Positions 27,074 through 35,989 of a stretch of DNA of 64,000 nucleotides are shown here, in pieces (the first letter of the stretch is position 1; each line of letters begins with the position of its first letter). Origin of the DNA: Oscillatoriales cyanobacterium (GTDB lineage Bacteria > Cyanobacteriota > Cyanobacteriia > Cyanobacteriales > Laspinemataceae); the NCBI GenBank assembly GCA_011390955.1, contig JAABRM010000030.1, positions 1 through 64,000 of the forward strand. The letters are read 5' to 3'. Position numbers and translations under genes: made by a program. The notes under the pieces are model-generated. The model saw nothing but the letters and a program-made list of their open reading frames with translations. It was not told the origin of the DNA and ran no database searches.

Positions 27074-28459
27074 CTAAATTGAACGGGAAAGCATTCTCAC
27101 ATTATTTTTGCGGCTATAAGCATCAAAAACTGTGGCAATGTTGCGGATGAGTAACCGTCCCACTGGTGTCACTTGAATTTGTTCGGAATCGACTCGCACC
27201 AGGCCATCTTTTTCTAGGGATTGTAAATGTTCTTGTTCCCAACCAAAATACTGCTCGAAATCTATCATATATTTGGCTTCGATCTGACGTTTGGACAAGT
27301 TGAACTGACACATCAGTTCCATAATTACTTCTCGTCGCAATATATCATCAGAATCCAGGAACACCGCTTTCTCTACCGGCAAATTTCCCGCATCAATGGC
27401 TTGGTAATAGTCTTTGAGGCGTTTATGATTTTGGAAGTAAACATCATCCAGCATACTAATAGAAGTAATGCCAAAGCCAAATAAGTCTGCATCCGGTAAG
27501 GTGGTATAGCCTTGGAAGTTGCGATGCAGGTTCCCTTCTCGTTGGGCGATCGCTAATTCATTAGTCGGTTTGGCAAAGTGATCCATGCCAATAAATACAT
27601 AACCATTGGTGGTTAATTTTTCGATCGCCATTTGTAAAATTGCCAGTTTTTCCTCTGCTTGCGGCAAGTCTTTTTCCGCAATATTTTTTTGCACGGGTTT
27701 CATGCTGGGCAAATAGGCAAAGTTAAACACCGCAACCCGTTCTGGATCGAGTTTAATGGTTTTTTCAATAGTTTCCGTGAAGGTGCTCAGATTTTGGTAA
27801 GGCAAGCCATAAATTAAGTCCACATTGGCGCTTTCAAAACCGGCTTCCCGAATCCAACCCATCACATTAAATAGCAATTCTTCTGGCTGAACTCGGTTCA
27901 CTGCTGCTTGGACTTGGGGATTAAAATCTTGAATGCCAAAGCTAATCCGATTAAAGCCTAATTCCCGCAAGAGGAAAATATAATTGCGATCGACATAGCG
28001 GGGGTTAACTTCTATGGAAATCTCGGCATTTTCTTCAAAAGTAAAATATTGATGAATTTTATTCCACAGTGCTTCCACTTGATCCAAACTTAAATAATTC
28101 GGAGTGCCCCCGCCCCAGTGGAGTTGGGAAACTTTCCGGTCTTTGTCAATTAACTCAGAAACGTTGGCAATATTTTTGTATAAATAATTCAAATAAGGTT
28201 CAATGGCTTTCTGGGTTTGGGTGACAATCACATTACAACCACAGAAATAGCAGGCACTCTGGCAAAAAGGAATATGAAAATAAAGAGATACGGGAGATTT
28301 TTTTTGATTACTCCGGGTGATACAGTCGTGCAAACTGGGTTCCGTAAACTCACTGCTTAACCCATGGGCGGTAGGATAGCTAGTATAACGGGCGGAGGGG
28401 CGATCGTATTTAACAATCAAATCGCGATCGAATTTTACGTCTTGGGTTAATAATTTCAT
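27074..28459 (-). CDS. hemN: Oxygen-independent coproporphyrinogen III oxidase
   Basis: HemN converts coproporphyrinogen III to protoporphyrinogen IX by radical SAM chemistry, without oxygen. Motifs: PSARYTSYPTAH near the N-terminus, the iron-sulfur site YFHIPFCQSACYFCGCNV (C-x3-C-x2-C-x-C), HWGGGTPNYLS, and a HemN C-terminal domain after residue 360. Length from the ATG at 28459 is 461 aa, as in the family; the open frame to 28627 overlaps the heme oxygenase gene and is rejected. It lies 91 nt after ho and about 90 nt before bchE, all on the minus strand. Confidence 0.96.
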   Translation of the reverse strand: MKLLTQDVKFDRDLIVKYDRPSARYTSYPTAHGLSSEFTEPSLHDCITRSNQKKSPVSLYFHIPFCQSACYFCGCNVIVTQTQKAIEPYLNYLYKNIANVSELIDKDRKVSQLHWGGGTPNYLSLDQVEALWNKIHQYFTFEENAEISIEVNPRYVDRNYIFLLRELGFNRISFGIQDFNPQVQAAVNRVQPEELLFNVMGWIREAGFESANVDLIYGLPYQNLSTFTETIEKTIKLDPERVAVFNFAYLPSMKPVQKNIAEKDLPQAEEKLAILQMAIEKLTTNGYVFIGMDHFAKPTNELAIAQREGNLHRNFQGYTTLPDADLFGFGITSISMLDDVYFQNHKRLKDYYQAIDAGNLPVEKAVFLDSDDILRREVIMELMCQFNLSKRQIEAKYMIDFEQYFGWEQEHLQSLEKDGLVRVDSEQIQVTPVGRLLIRNIATVFDAYSRKNNVRMLSRSI

Positions 28460-28550
28460 GGTCGTTATTGCGGTATTTTCTAGTATTTTCAAGGAGGTAA
28501 TATATATCTTTTTCCCAGGCAAATAATAGCCTGGGAATGACGTATTTTGG

Positions 28551-29270
28551 CTACGATCTAGCCCCGACGGTTTCCGTACTTCCCAGATGGGTTTCGCTGG
28601 CAATGCGATCGAATTCTGCTTGACCAATGACCTTGATTAAATCAACTTCCAGCCCTTTAAACAGACTGCGACTGAGATAAAATGATTCATTAGCTTCGGC
28701 GACAATTTTATCAGCCATTTCATCACTGACCACCAAGGAATCTAATGCTTCGCGGTATCGACCTTTAAACCCTTGTATGTCGGTAATTTCATCAAACTCA
28801 TAAAACTTTGTCCCTTGGTCTTCCGGTAAATTCAAGGCATTGCGGAAGATTTTCCGAAATGCTTGACCGCCGGACAAGTCGCCTAAATAGCGAGTATAAG
28901 CGTGGGCAACCAATAATTCTGGATGAGTCACCGATACGGTATGAATTCGGGCGACAAATGTATCACAATATTCTGAAGGAGTAATTTGGTCGCGCCAATT
29001 TTCTCCATAATAATAGGCTAAATCTTTTTGTAAGTTAGCGGTGCGGTTCAGTTCGGGGAAATACATCGGCCCGACGACCGGATGATCCCGATGCTTTTCT
29101 AAATTTTGTTCTAAAGCACTGTAGACAAAATATTGGTAGCTAACAAATTTTCTCAAGGAGATGGGTTCGACAACTCCTTTGATCAAACACAGCACAAAAC
29201 CCGTATTTTCGGCTGTGCTATGCGGTTTTTTTGTTCCTTCCCGAAGTTTGGCGGCTAGTTGACTGCTCAT
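28551..29270 (-). CDS. ho2: Heme oxygenase, probably the low-oxygen isoform (HO2 type)
   Basis: Heme oxygenase opens heme to biliverdin IX-alpha, precursor of phycobilins. The proximal histidine is in GTKKPHSTAENTGF; other conserved parts are YQYFVYSALEQNLE, AYTRYLGDLSGGQAFRKI (distal helix with its glycines) and YREALDSL. 239 aa is typical. Assignment to the HO2 isoform rests on context: in Synechocystis and others ho2 is next to hemN in an operon induced at low oxygen by ChlR. No chlR-like gene is visible here. Confidence 0.93.
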   Translation of the reverse strand: MSSQLAAKLREGTKKPHSTAENTGFVLCLIKGVVEPISLRKFVSYQYFVYSALEQNLEKHRDHPVVGPMYFPELNRTANLQKDLAYYYGENWRDQITPSEYCDTFVARIHTVSVTHPELLVAHAYTRYLGDLSGGQAFRKIFRNALNLPEDQGTKFYEFDEITDIQGFKGRYREALDSLVVSDEMADKIVAEANESFYLSRSLFKGLEVDLIKVIGQAEFDRIASETHLGSTETVGARS

Positions 29271-29742
29271 GCTGAATTCTTAATGGCTTCTAATAGTGTA
29301 CTTGGGCCAGAAACCGAGTTTCTGGACGACCAAAGGTTATAAGTAAAAACACTTACCGTAAACCGGGCTGATTAAGCTCTTAATTACTCTATAGTGATGT
29401 AGCTTTTTAGTATAGTCGCTTTAACAAAAATTCACAAAAACAATTAACAATTGATAATTGATAATTGATAATTATGCTTGTGTAGTTAATTGATTATTTT
29501 TGGTTATTAATTGATAATAAAACAATTAAAAATTAACCATTGATAATCGATAATTATGTTTTACGATTAATTAATTGTATTTGCCTATCAATTAATCGTA
29601 AAACAATTGATAATTAATAATTAATGATTATATCTAACCATTAATTACTTATATTTGATTATCAATTATCAATTATCAATTATCAATTATCAATTATCAA
29701 TTATCAATTATCAATTATTCCCCAAAAGCCCCTTATCAGCCT
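29271..29742. repeat. AT-rich intergenic region with opposed heptamer repeats
   Basis: Contains TTGATAA/AATTGATAATT units (about 29448-29475) and, in the opposite sense, about nine tandem copies of the heptamer ATCAATT (29655-29718). The arms are complementary and could form a large AT hairpin. It separates the ho2 promoter side from the 3' end of the Ap4A phosphorylase-like gene. A CAGAAACCGAGTTTCTGG palindrome is at 29309-29326. Confidence 0.85.
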
Positions 29743-30717
29743 TTAGATAGAGACGGCGACATTTTTTAAGACGGTCATGGGGCCGGTTTCTTTGAGGAGT
29801 TGCATTTGTTCGGCGTTGCGAACCAGCAGGGCGCCCGCAAAGCCCAAGGAGTTGATGGAGATGCCGTGAAATTCTTCCTGCGATCGCGGCACAATCAGCA
29901 TCCATTCCCTCGTTGCCAGTAAATTGTAAGGCCCAGACTGCTGCTGACTTTGCTGATTTTCTGCGGTGAGTAAGCCCACCGCCGATAATAAGGTGCGATA
30001 ACATTCCAGGGTGGGCGCTGCGGCATCTACGGGGGAATTGATCCAGTTAGGATCCATGCGGGCGAACCCATTGACAAAGGGCAAATCGGCGATTCGCAGT
30101 AGGGATCCCGGAGAAGTGGCATTAGAAGTGGCGCAAGAAGTGGGGCTAGAAGTGGCACTAGAAAACAAGGGTTCCAGGGGAATTTTGCCTCTGCCCGTCC
30201 CTAGGGGCAATGGGACGAGTTGTAAATGCTTATGTTTTTGACTTGCCCCAGCGATTTTGCCGCCGTTATAAAATATCAGTCCATCAAATTCGGCTAAACA
30301 AGCCCACATTGCCACAAAATCCGCCCAAGTTAGCCAATTTTCCTGGTCTTCAAACTCTCGCGTGACAATCAGCAGGTGATGGTTAACCACATTAAATTTA
30401 TTCAATAAGCATAAGTGGGTCGGAGAAATGTCACAGACAAATAAATCCCGATCGTAAGGCAGAAATGGGTTAAACTCTTTGCCCGATTCCTGCTTTTTTT
30501 TCGCTTGTTTTTTCTTGGCGATATCTTTGCGGACGAGGTTGGCTAAAATTCGCACGATCCAATCAATGCCATCTTGATTTACTAACTCGCATTCGGTGGG
30601 AATTGATTGCAAAGCTCCACAGCTTATGGCGTGGGCGGTTTGGGATTGAATTTTCGGCCATAAAGTCCCTGTTTTTAGCAGGATATATTCCGATCGCAAT
30701 AAGGTTTTTTCGGTCAT
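29743..30717 (-). CDS. ATP adenylyltransferase (Ap4A phosphorylase) family protein
   Basis: 324 residues with a HIT-like catalytic stretch ASQKHKHLQLVPLPLG (histidine triad type H-x-H-x-x), YNGGKIAG before it and MLIVPRSQEEFHGISINSLGFAG near the C-terminus. This fits the Apa1/Apa2 group, which phosphorolyses diadenosine tetraphosphate to ATP and ADP. A Lys-rich insert (KKKQAKKKQ, about residues 66-76) and a Ser/Thr-Ala repeat (SSATSSPTSCATSNATS) look like slippage-derived additions. Monocistronic by position. Confidence 0.9.
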   Translation of the reverse strand: MTEKTLLRSEYILLKTGTLWPKIQSQTAHAISCGALQSIPTECELVNQDGIDWIVRILANLVRKDIAKKKQAKKKQESGKEFNPFLPYDRDLFVCDISPTHLCLLNKFNVVNHHLLIVTREFEDQENWLTWADFVAMWACLAEFDGLIFYNGGKIAGASQKHKHLQLVPLPLGTGRGKIPLEPLFSSATSSPTSCATSNATSPGSLLRIADLPFVNGFARMDPNWINSPVDAAAPTLECYRTLLSAVGLLTAENQQSQQQSGPYNLLATREWMLIVPRSQEEFHGISINSLGFAGALLVRNAEQMQLLKETGPMTVLKNVAVSI

Positions 30718-31341
30718 TTTTCTAAATAATTTGCGTGAGTTAGATCGACTTTAATTCCTGAAATTGCTAATTAATTGCTTAATGAATTAGCGATGTTATT
30801 AATATTACCTGAAAATCATATTAATTAGCAAGATTGATTAATTAACCATATTTACTTGGGGGAATTATTTACCGATAATTTAATTTTAATGGGGTAGCGA
30901 TCGCCCCTGATAAATCCTCTGATTTTTTAACAAAACTTAACAATCAAGGGGATTTCAGGATATGAATCTAATTCCGAAAAACAATAGACTTCTTGCTATT
31001 ATGCTAAAAAGCCGATTGGCGCTTTTAAGGGGGGTTGGGGGGATCGATCCGAAAGCCAGAATTGTCTAATCTTTGATTTTGTTGCTGAAAAAGCTGGGTT
31101 TAATAACTTGACGGAAAATAAATCAATATTTTGCGATCGCCCGTGCAGCCATGCCATCAAACTATCCGATCCCACAGCAGAATCCCTATCCGACGGAAAA
31201 GATTAATTTTTGCCTGACTCAGTTGGCATCAGCTTTGTTAAGACTCTATAATATTCTATGTATTTCCCCTATTTTACCCAATCAATTAAATTGAGTCTCT
31301 CAGTTGCAAATTCATTCAAGTTAACTAATTAAAATAAAGCT
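30718..31341. other. Intergenic region upstream of the first PAS kinase
   Basis: About 620 nt without a supported gene. The last 30 nt (AAATTCATTCAAGTTAAC and following) are nearly repeated at 35955 in front of the second PAS kinase, so the duplication unit includes the leader. No clear Shine-Dalgarno sequence precedes either GTG start. Confidence 0.6.
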
Positions 31342-34300
31342 GTGTCTGACCCAGTTACCCCGTTTCTCGCCCAAGATAACCACGCTTTCCAAACCCTTTT
31401 TGTCGCCGCTCTTGATGCCTGCGCGATCGCCGACGATCGGGGTTATTGCGTTGATGCTAACCGGGCGGCTTGCCAATTGTTTGGATTATGCCGTCAAGAC
31501 CTGATCGGCTGTCGTATTAGTGATTTTACCTTCCAGGGGTTTGACTTCGCCTGTGCTTGGCAAAAATTCCTGGAGCAAGGTCAAGCAAGGGGTGAATTTC
31601 GCCTGATCCGTCCCGATGGCGAAATTCACGAAGTAGAATATGCGGCAACGGCTAACGTTATCCCTGATTATCACCTATTAATATGGCGGGATGTCACCGC
31701 CCGCAAGCAGGCCGAACAGCGGGTGCAAACCTTGGAAAACCTGCTAAATCAAACCGTAGCCGCTGCACCTCCCGATCACCCAGACAGTCTGGAGGCGATG
31801 CAGAAAACCGATGAGGAAAGGTATCGGTTGCAACAAATTGCTCGGCATATCCCTGGGGTAATCTATCAGTGGACGCTGCATCCTGATGGTCGCTGTTCTT
31901 TCCCATACTCCAGCGAAGGATTGCGAGAAATTTATGGCCTTGCACCAGAAACCGTTCGGGAAGATGCCCGCGCAATCGAAGATGCCATCCACCCCGAAGA
32001 CCTCGCCAATTTTCAGCAGTCTATTCTTGACTCAGCCAAACAGCTAACCCCGTGGCGTTGCGAATATCGGATTTGCCACCCCGATGGCCGCTTGTTATGG
32101 GCGATCGGTCACGGCACACCCCAGAAGACACCGGATGGCAGCACTACCTGGTATGGCTATATTCGGGATATTACCGAGCAAAAAGAAGCAGAGCAAGCAC
32201 TTCGCCTGAGTGAAAGCAAGTTTCGCAATTTGATTGATAATCTCAACGATATGGTCTTCATCTCTGATGTGGATGGGACGTTTAATTATGTCAGTCCTAC
32301 GTTTCAAGAGGTGATGGGCTATACGATCGAGGATTTTTGGCATCGTCCTTTTGCCGAGTTTATATATCCTGAAGATTTAACCTCATGTTTAGACTTGTTT
32401 TATTGCTCTTTACAAGGGAAAAAATCCCGGAACGCCGAATATCGAGCCCTCCACAAAGATGGGAATTATTATTGGCATTCGGCGAATGTATCAGCGCTGA
32501 CTGACGATCGCGGGCAAGTGATTGGCTGTTTGGGACTAGCGCGATATATCCACGAAGAGAAACAAGCCCAAATGACCTTAAGGGAAAATCATGTCCGATT
32601 GCAACTAGCCCTGGAAGCGGCGAATATCGGCACTTGGGATTGGAACCCGCAAACCAATGAGGTGGCCTCTAGTAAACAGTGGAAAGCGATGCTGGGCTAC
32701 CAAGAAGATGAAATTGGCAATTCCTTGTCCGAGTGGGAAAGCCGAGTACATCCAGAGGATATGCCAGGGATTTATGCAGATATTGGTCAACATATCCAAG
32801 GAAAAACGCCGGTTTATCAAAATGAGCATCGGATGCAGTGCAAAGATGGCTCGTATAAATGGATCTTAGACCGAGGGCAAGTTATTGAACGAGATGAACA
32901 AGGCAACCCGGTCAGGTTTATCGGCATCCATCACGATATTTCTGAGCGCAAAACGGCGGAACTGGCCCGACAGGAACTGACCAAGCAACTGCAAAAAGCT
33001 CAGGAAGTGGCGCAGTTGGGTTATACCTATTTTGATATGGCAACCCAAAAAATCACTTGGTCTGAACAGGTTTTCGGCATTTTTGGCCTGAATCCAGACG
33101 AGGGAGAACCGGAGTTTACGGAGTATTTGCAGAAGTTGCACCCGGAAGATCGCACTCTTTTACAAGAGAGGTTGGCATTCGCGAGACAAGGTGTTCCCCA
33201 AAGTTTTGACTATCGCGTCTTCCGTCCCGACGGAAAAATGCGCTATGTGAATGCCCGCCTTGAACTTGAGGTTAGAGATGGTGAAGTGGTGGGGATGTTT
33301 GGCACCGAGATGGATATTACCGATCGCAAAACGGCGGAATTAGAACTGGAGCAATTTTTTAGCATTTCCCTGGATTTACTCTGCATTACTGATGTCGAAG
33401 GTCGTTTTCGCCGTCTGAACCAGGCTTGGGAAACTAGCTTGGGCTATAAGATTTCAGAATTGCTGGGTAAACCTTTCTTGGATTTTGTCCATCCCGATGA
33501 TATTGCTCCCACTATCGCCACCATGTCCAACCTACTGCATGGGGATCGGGTGCTGAAATTTGTCAATCGCTATCGAGCGAAAGATGGCAGTTATCGTTAT
33601 ATTGAATGGCTGTCGAATCCTTGCGGCGAATTAATTTATGCCGCTGCTAGGGATATCACCGATCGCATCCAAACTGAGGCGACCCTGCGAGCGAATGAGG
33701 AAAAATTGCGATCGCTGTTTGACCTATCTCCCTTGGGCATTGCCTTAAATGATATGCAGGGCAAATTCATCGAAGCCAACCCTGCCGCCTTAAGCATTAC
33801 CGGCTATACTTTAGCCGAATTAAATCAGTTGAGTTATTGGGATTTAACCCCCTCGGAGTACGTCGAGCCACAAAACCGACAAATTCAATCACTCCAGAAT
33901 ACTGGGCGATACGGCTCTTACCAAAAAGAATATATTCGCAAAAACGGCGATCGCGTCCCCGTGGAACTGACGGGGATGATCGTCACGGGGGCCGACGGAC
34001 AGCAATATGTCTGGTCAATTATTGCGGATATTACAGAGCGCAAACAAGCGGAAGCCCAACTCAAAGAAATCTCGGAGCGGTTGTCATTATCCCTCAAGTC
34101 TGGGGCAATTGGCTGTTGGGAATGGAATATCATCGAAAACACCCTAATTTGGGACGATCGGATGTATGAACTGTATGGGGTCAACCCGGAGTCTAATACC
34201 CGATTAGTTTACGAAATTTGGTCAACGGGACTGCATCCCGATGACCGAGAGGCATCGGAAAGTTTAATTCGCCAAGCGGTTTTGGGTCAAGCGGAATTCG

Positions 34301-35349
34301 ATCCGGAATTTCGGGTGGTTCATCCTGATGGCAGCATCCATTTTATTAAAGCCTTTGGTCTGGTGCTGCGAAACGCTGAGGGGAATCCCGCAAAAATGAT
34401 TGGGGTTAATTTTGATATTACGGAGCGCAAACAGGCTGAAGCCCAGCTACAATCCTTGCTTCAAGAATCCCAAGCCAAAAGCCAAGAACTCCAACTCGCC
34501 TATCGGGAACTGCAAGAAACGCAAATTCAGTTAATTCAAGCGGAAAAAATGTCCAGTTTAGGGCAGTTGGTCGCCGGGGTTGCCCATGAAATTAATAACC
34601 CAGTCAGCTTTATTTATGGTAACTTAACCCCCACATGGGAATATGCCCAGAGTTTGCTAGAACTGATTCAGCTTTACCAAGATTACTATCCCAATCCAGG
34701 GGCAGAAATTACTGATTTCACCGAAGAAATCGAGCTAGATTTCATTATCGAAGATTTTCCGAAAATCATCGATTCTATGCAAAATGGTGCATCGCGCATT
34801 CGGGATATTGTCAAGTCTCTGCGGATTTTCTCTCGCTTAGACGAAGCGGATGTAAAAGAAGTAGACCTCCATGAAAATATTGACAGCACCTTGGTAATTT
34901 TACACAATCGCTTGACTGGTGGCGGGTTAAATGCTGGAATTCAAGTGATTAAAAACTATGGGAAATTACCTCTGGTTGAATGTTATATAGGTTTGTTAAA
35001 CCAGGTGTTTATGAATCTGTTAATGAATGGGATTCAAGCTATAGAAGAAAGAACAATAATTGATAAAAAACGCGATTATTCTGGCTTGATTACCATTACC
35101 ACAGCTATTGATTCATCGGATTGGATATCTATTTCCATTAAAGACAATGGAATTGGCATGATTCCAGAGGTGCAAGCGAATATTTTTAACCCATTTTTTA
35201 CTACAAAACCTGTAGGTCAAGGAACGGGCATGGGATTACCCACTAGCTATCAAATTGTCACCAAAAATCACCAAGGAAAGTTGATTTTTGATTCGGCGAT
35301 CGGGTTGGGAAGTGAGTTTATTATTCAGTTACCTTGCCGGATAGTTTAG
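31342..35349 (+). CDS. Multi-PAS sensor histidine kinase (8 PAS domains)
   Basis: 1335 residues starting at GTG. About eight successive PAS/PAC units span residues 10-1035, each closed by a (D/E)ITxRKxAE linker. The kinase follows: HisKA with GQLVAGVAHEINNP holding the phospho-acceptor His (about residue 1083), then HATPase_c with N box NQVFMNLLMNGIQAI, G box SIKDNGIGM and GQGTGMGLPTSYQIV. There is no membrane segment, so it is likely cytoplasmic. There is no receiver domain and no adjacent regulator. It is a tandem paralogue of the gene at 35990; its third PAS is absent there. Confidence 0.93.
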   Translation: MSDPVTPFLAQDNHAFQTLFVAALDACAIADDRGYCVDANRAACQLFGLCRQDLIGCRISDFTFQGFDFACAWQKFLEQGQARGEFRLIRPDGEIHEVEYAATANVIPDYHLLIWRDVTARKQAEQRVQTLENLLNQTVAAAPPDHPDSLEAMQKTDEERYRLQQIARHIPGVIYQWTLHPDGRCSFPYSSEGLREIYGLAPETVREDARAIEDAIHPEDLANFQQSILDSAKQLTPWRCEYRICHPDGRLLWAIGHGTPQKTPDGSTTWYGYIRDITEQKEAEQALRLSESKFRNLIDNLNDMVFISDVDGTFNYVSPTFQEVMGYTIEDFWHRPFAEFIYPEDLTSCLDLFYCSLQGKKSRNAEYRALHKDGNYYWHSANVSALTDDRGQVIGCLGLARYIHEEKQAQMTLRENHVRLQLALEAANIGTWDWNPQTNEVASSKQWKAMLGYQEDEIGNSLSEWESRVHPEDMPGIYADIGQHIQGKTPVYQNEHRMQCKDGSYKWILDRGQVIERDEQGNPVRFIGIHHDISERKTAELARQELTKQLQKAQEVAQLGYTYFDMATQKITWSEQVFGIFGLNPDEGEPEFTEYLQKLHPEDRTLLQERLAFARQGVPQSFDYRVFRPDGKMRYVNARLELEVRDGEVVGMFGTEMDITDRKTAELELEQFFSISLDLLCITDVEGRFRRLNQAWETSLGYKISELLGKPFLDFVHPDDIAPTIATMSNLLHGDRVLKFVNRYRAKDGSYRYIEWLSNPCGELIYAAARDITDRIQTEATLRANEEKLRSLFDLSPLGIALNDMQGKFIEANPAALSITGYTLAELNQLSYWDLTPSEYVEPQNRQIQSLQNTGRYGSYQKEYIRKNGDRVPVELTGMIVTGADGQQYVWSIIADITERKQAEAQLKEISERLSLSLKSGAIGCWEWNIIENTLIWDDRMYELYGVNPESNTRLVYEIWSTGLHPDDREASESLIRQAVLGQAEFDPEFRVVHPDGSIHFIKAFGLVLRNAEGNPAKMIGVNFDITERKQAEAQLQSLLQESQAKSQELQLAYRELQETQIQLIQAEKMSSLGQLVAGVAHEINNPVSFIYGNLTPTWEYAQSLLELIQLYQDYYPNPGAEITDFTEEIELDFIIEDFPKIIDSMQNGASRIRDIVKSLRIFSRLDEADVKEVDLHENIDSTLVILHNRLTGGGLNAGIQVIKNYGKLPLVECYIGLLNQVFMNLLMNGIQAIEERTIIDKKRDYSGLITITTAIDSSDWISISIKDNGIGMIPEVQANIFNPFFTTKPVGQGTGMGLPTSYQIVTKNHQGKLIFDSAIGLGSEFIIQLPCRIV

Positions 35350-35394
35350 TTCAAACAAAGGCTTTTTATCCCATTCACAAAAATTCAGGCATCT

Positions 35395-35740
35395 TTAGGG
35401 GCGCAATGCCTTGCGCCCAAATTAACATCGAAATCGTAGCATTTATATTGTAGGGTGGGCAAAAGGAAACCATTATATATGGTAAGGTGGGTAAAATTTT
35501 TTGCCCACCCGAAGAATATTATACTTGCTGTAGGGGCGCAATGCCTTGCGCCCCTACAATATATGTTGATTTGCTGTAGAAATCGTAAGAAATCGTAGCA
35601 TTTATATTGTAGGGTGGGCATATACCTATCATATATGGTGAAGTGGGTATTTTTGCCCACCCGAAGAATGTTATACTTGCGCCCTTACAATATATGTTGA
35701 TTTGCTGTAGGGGCGGTTCGCGAACCGCCCCTACTTGCTC
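35395..35740. repeat. Cluster of palindromic repeats between the two PAS kinases
   Basis: Alternating elements: GGGGCGCAATGCCTTGCGCCC (35398 region), GTAGGGTGGGC element copy B (35442-35522), TAGGGGCGCAATGCCTTGCG palindrome (35532 region), GTAGGGTGGGC element copy C (35599-35680), and TAGGGGCGGTTCGCGAACCG (35709 region). All fold as hairpins. They recur elsewhere in the window at 12083 and 39653, and as short forms at 49575 and 63655. Confidence 0.9.
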
Positions 35741-35989
35741 CCAAATAAACCTCGAAATCGTAGAAAAAATTTTTGCAATTTGGTATAATTTAGACAATTC
35801 TGGCAAAATTATCAAAAGCCCCCCGCCTGCCTTTTTAAGGGGGAATCTAGGGGGAATCTAGGGGTTTTGGGGGGAACGATCGGGTATTTGCCAGGAAGTA
35901 TATTTTATTGGCCGTATTTTTACGGAGCCAATCTATTTTGTTTTTTTTGACGTTCAAATTCATTCAATTTAACTGATTAAAATAACGCT

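Noticed and set aside
28460-28627. N-terminal extension of hemN to the upstream start
   Set aside because: It overlaps the heme oxygenase gene; HemN proteins start close to the ATG at 28459 (MKLLTQDVKFD).
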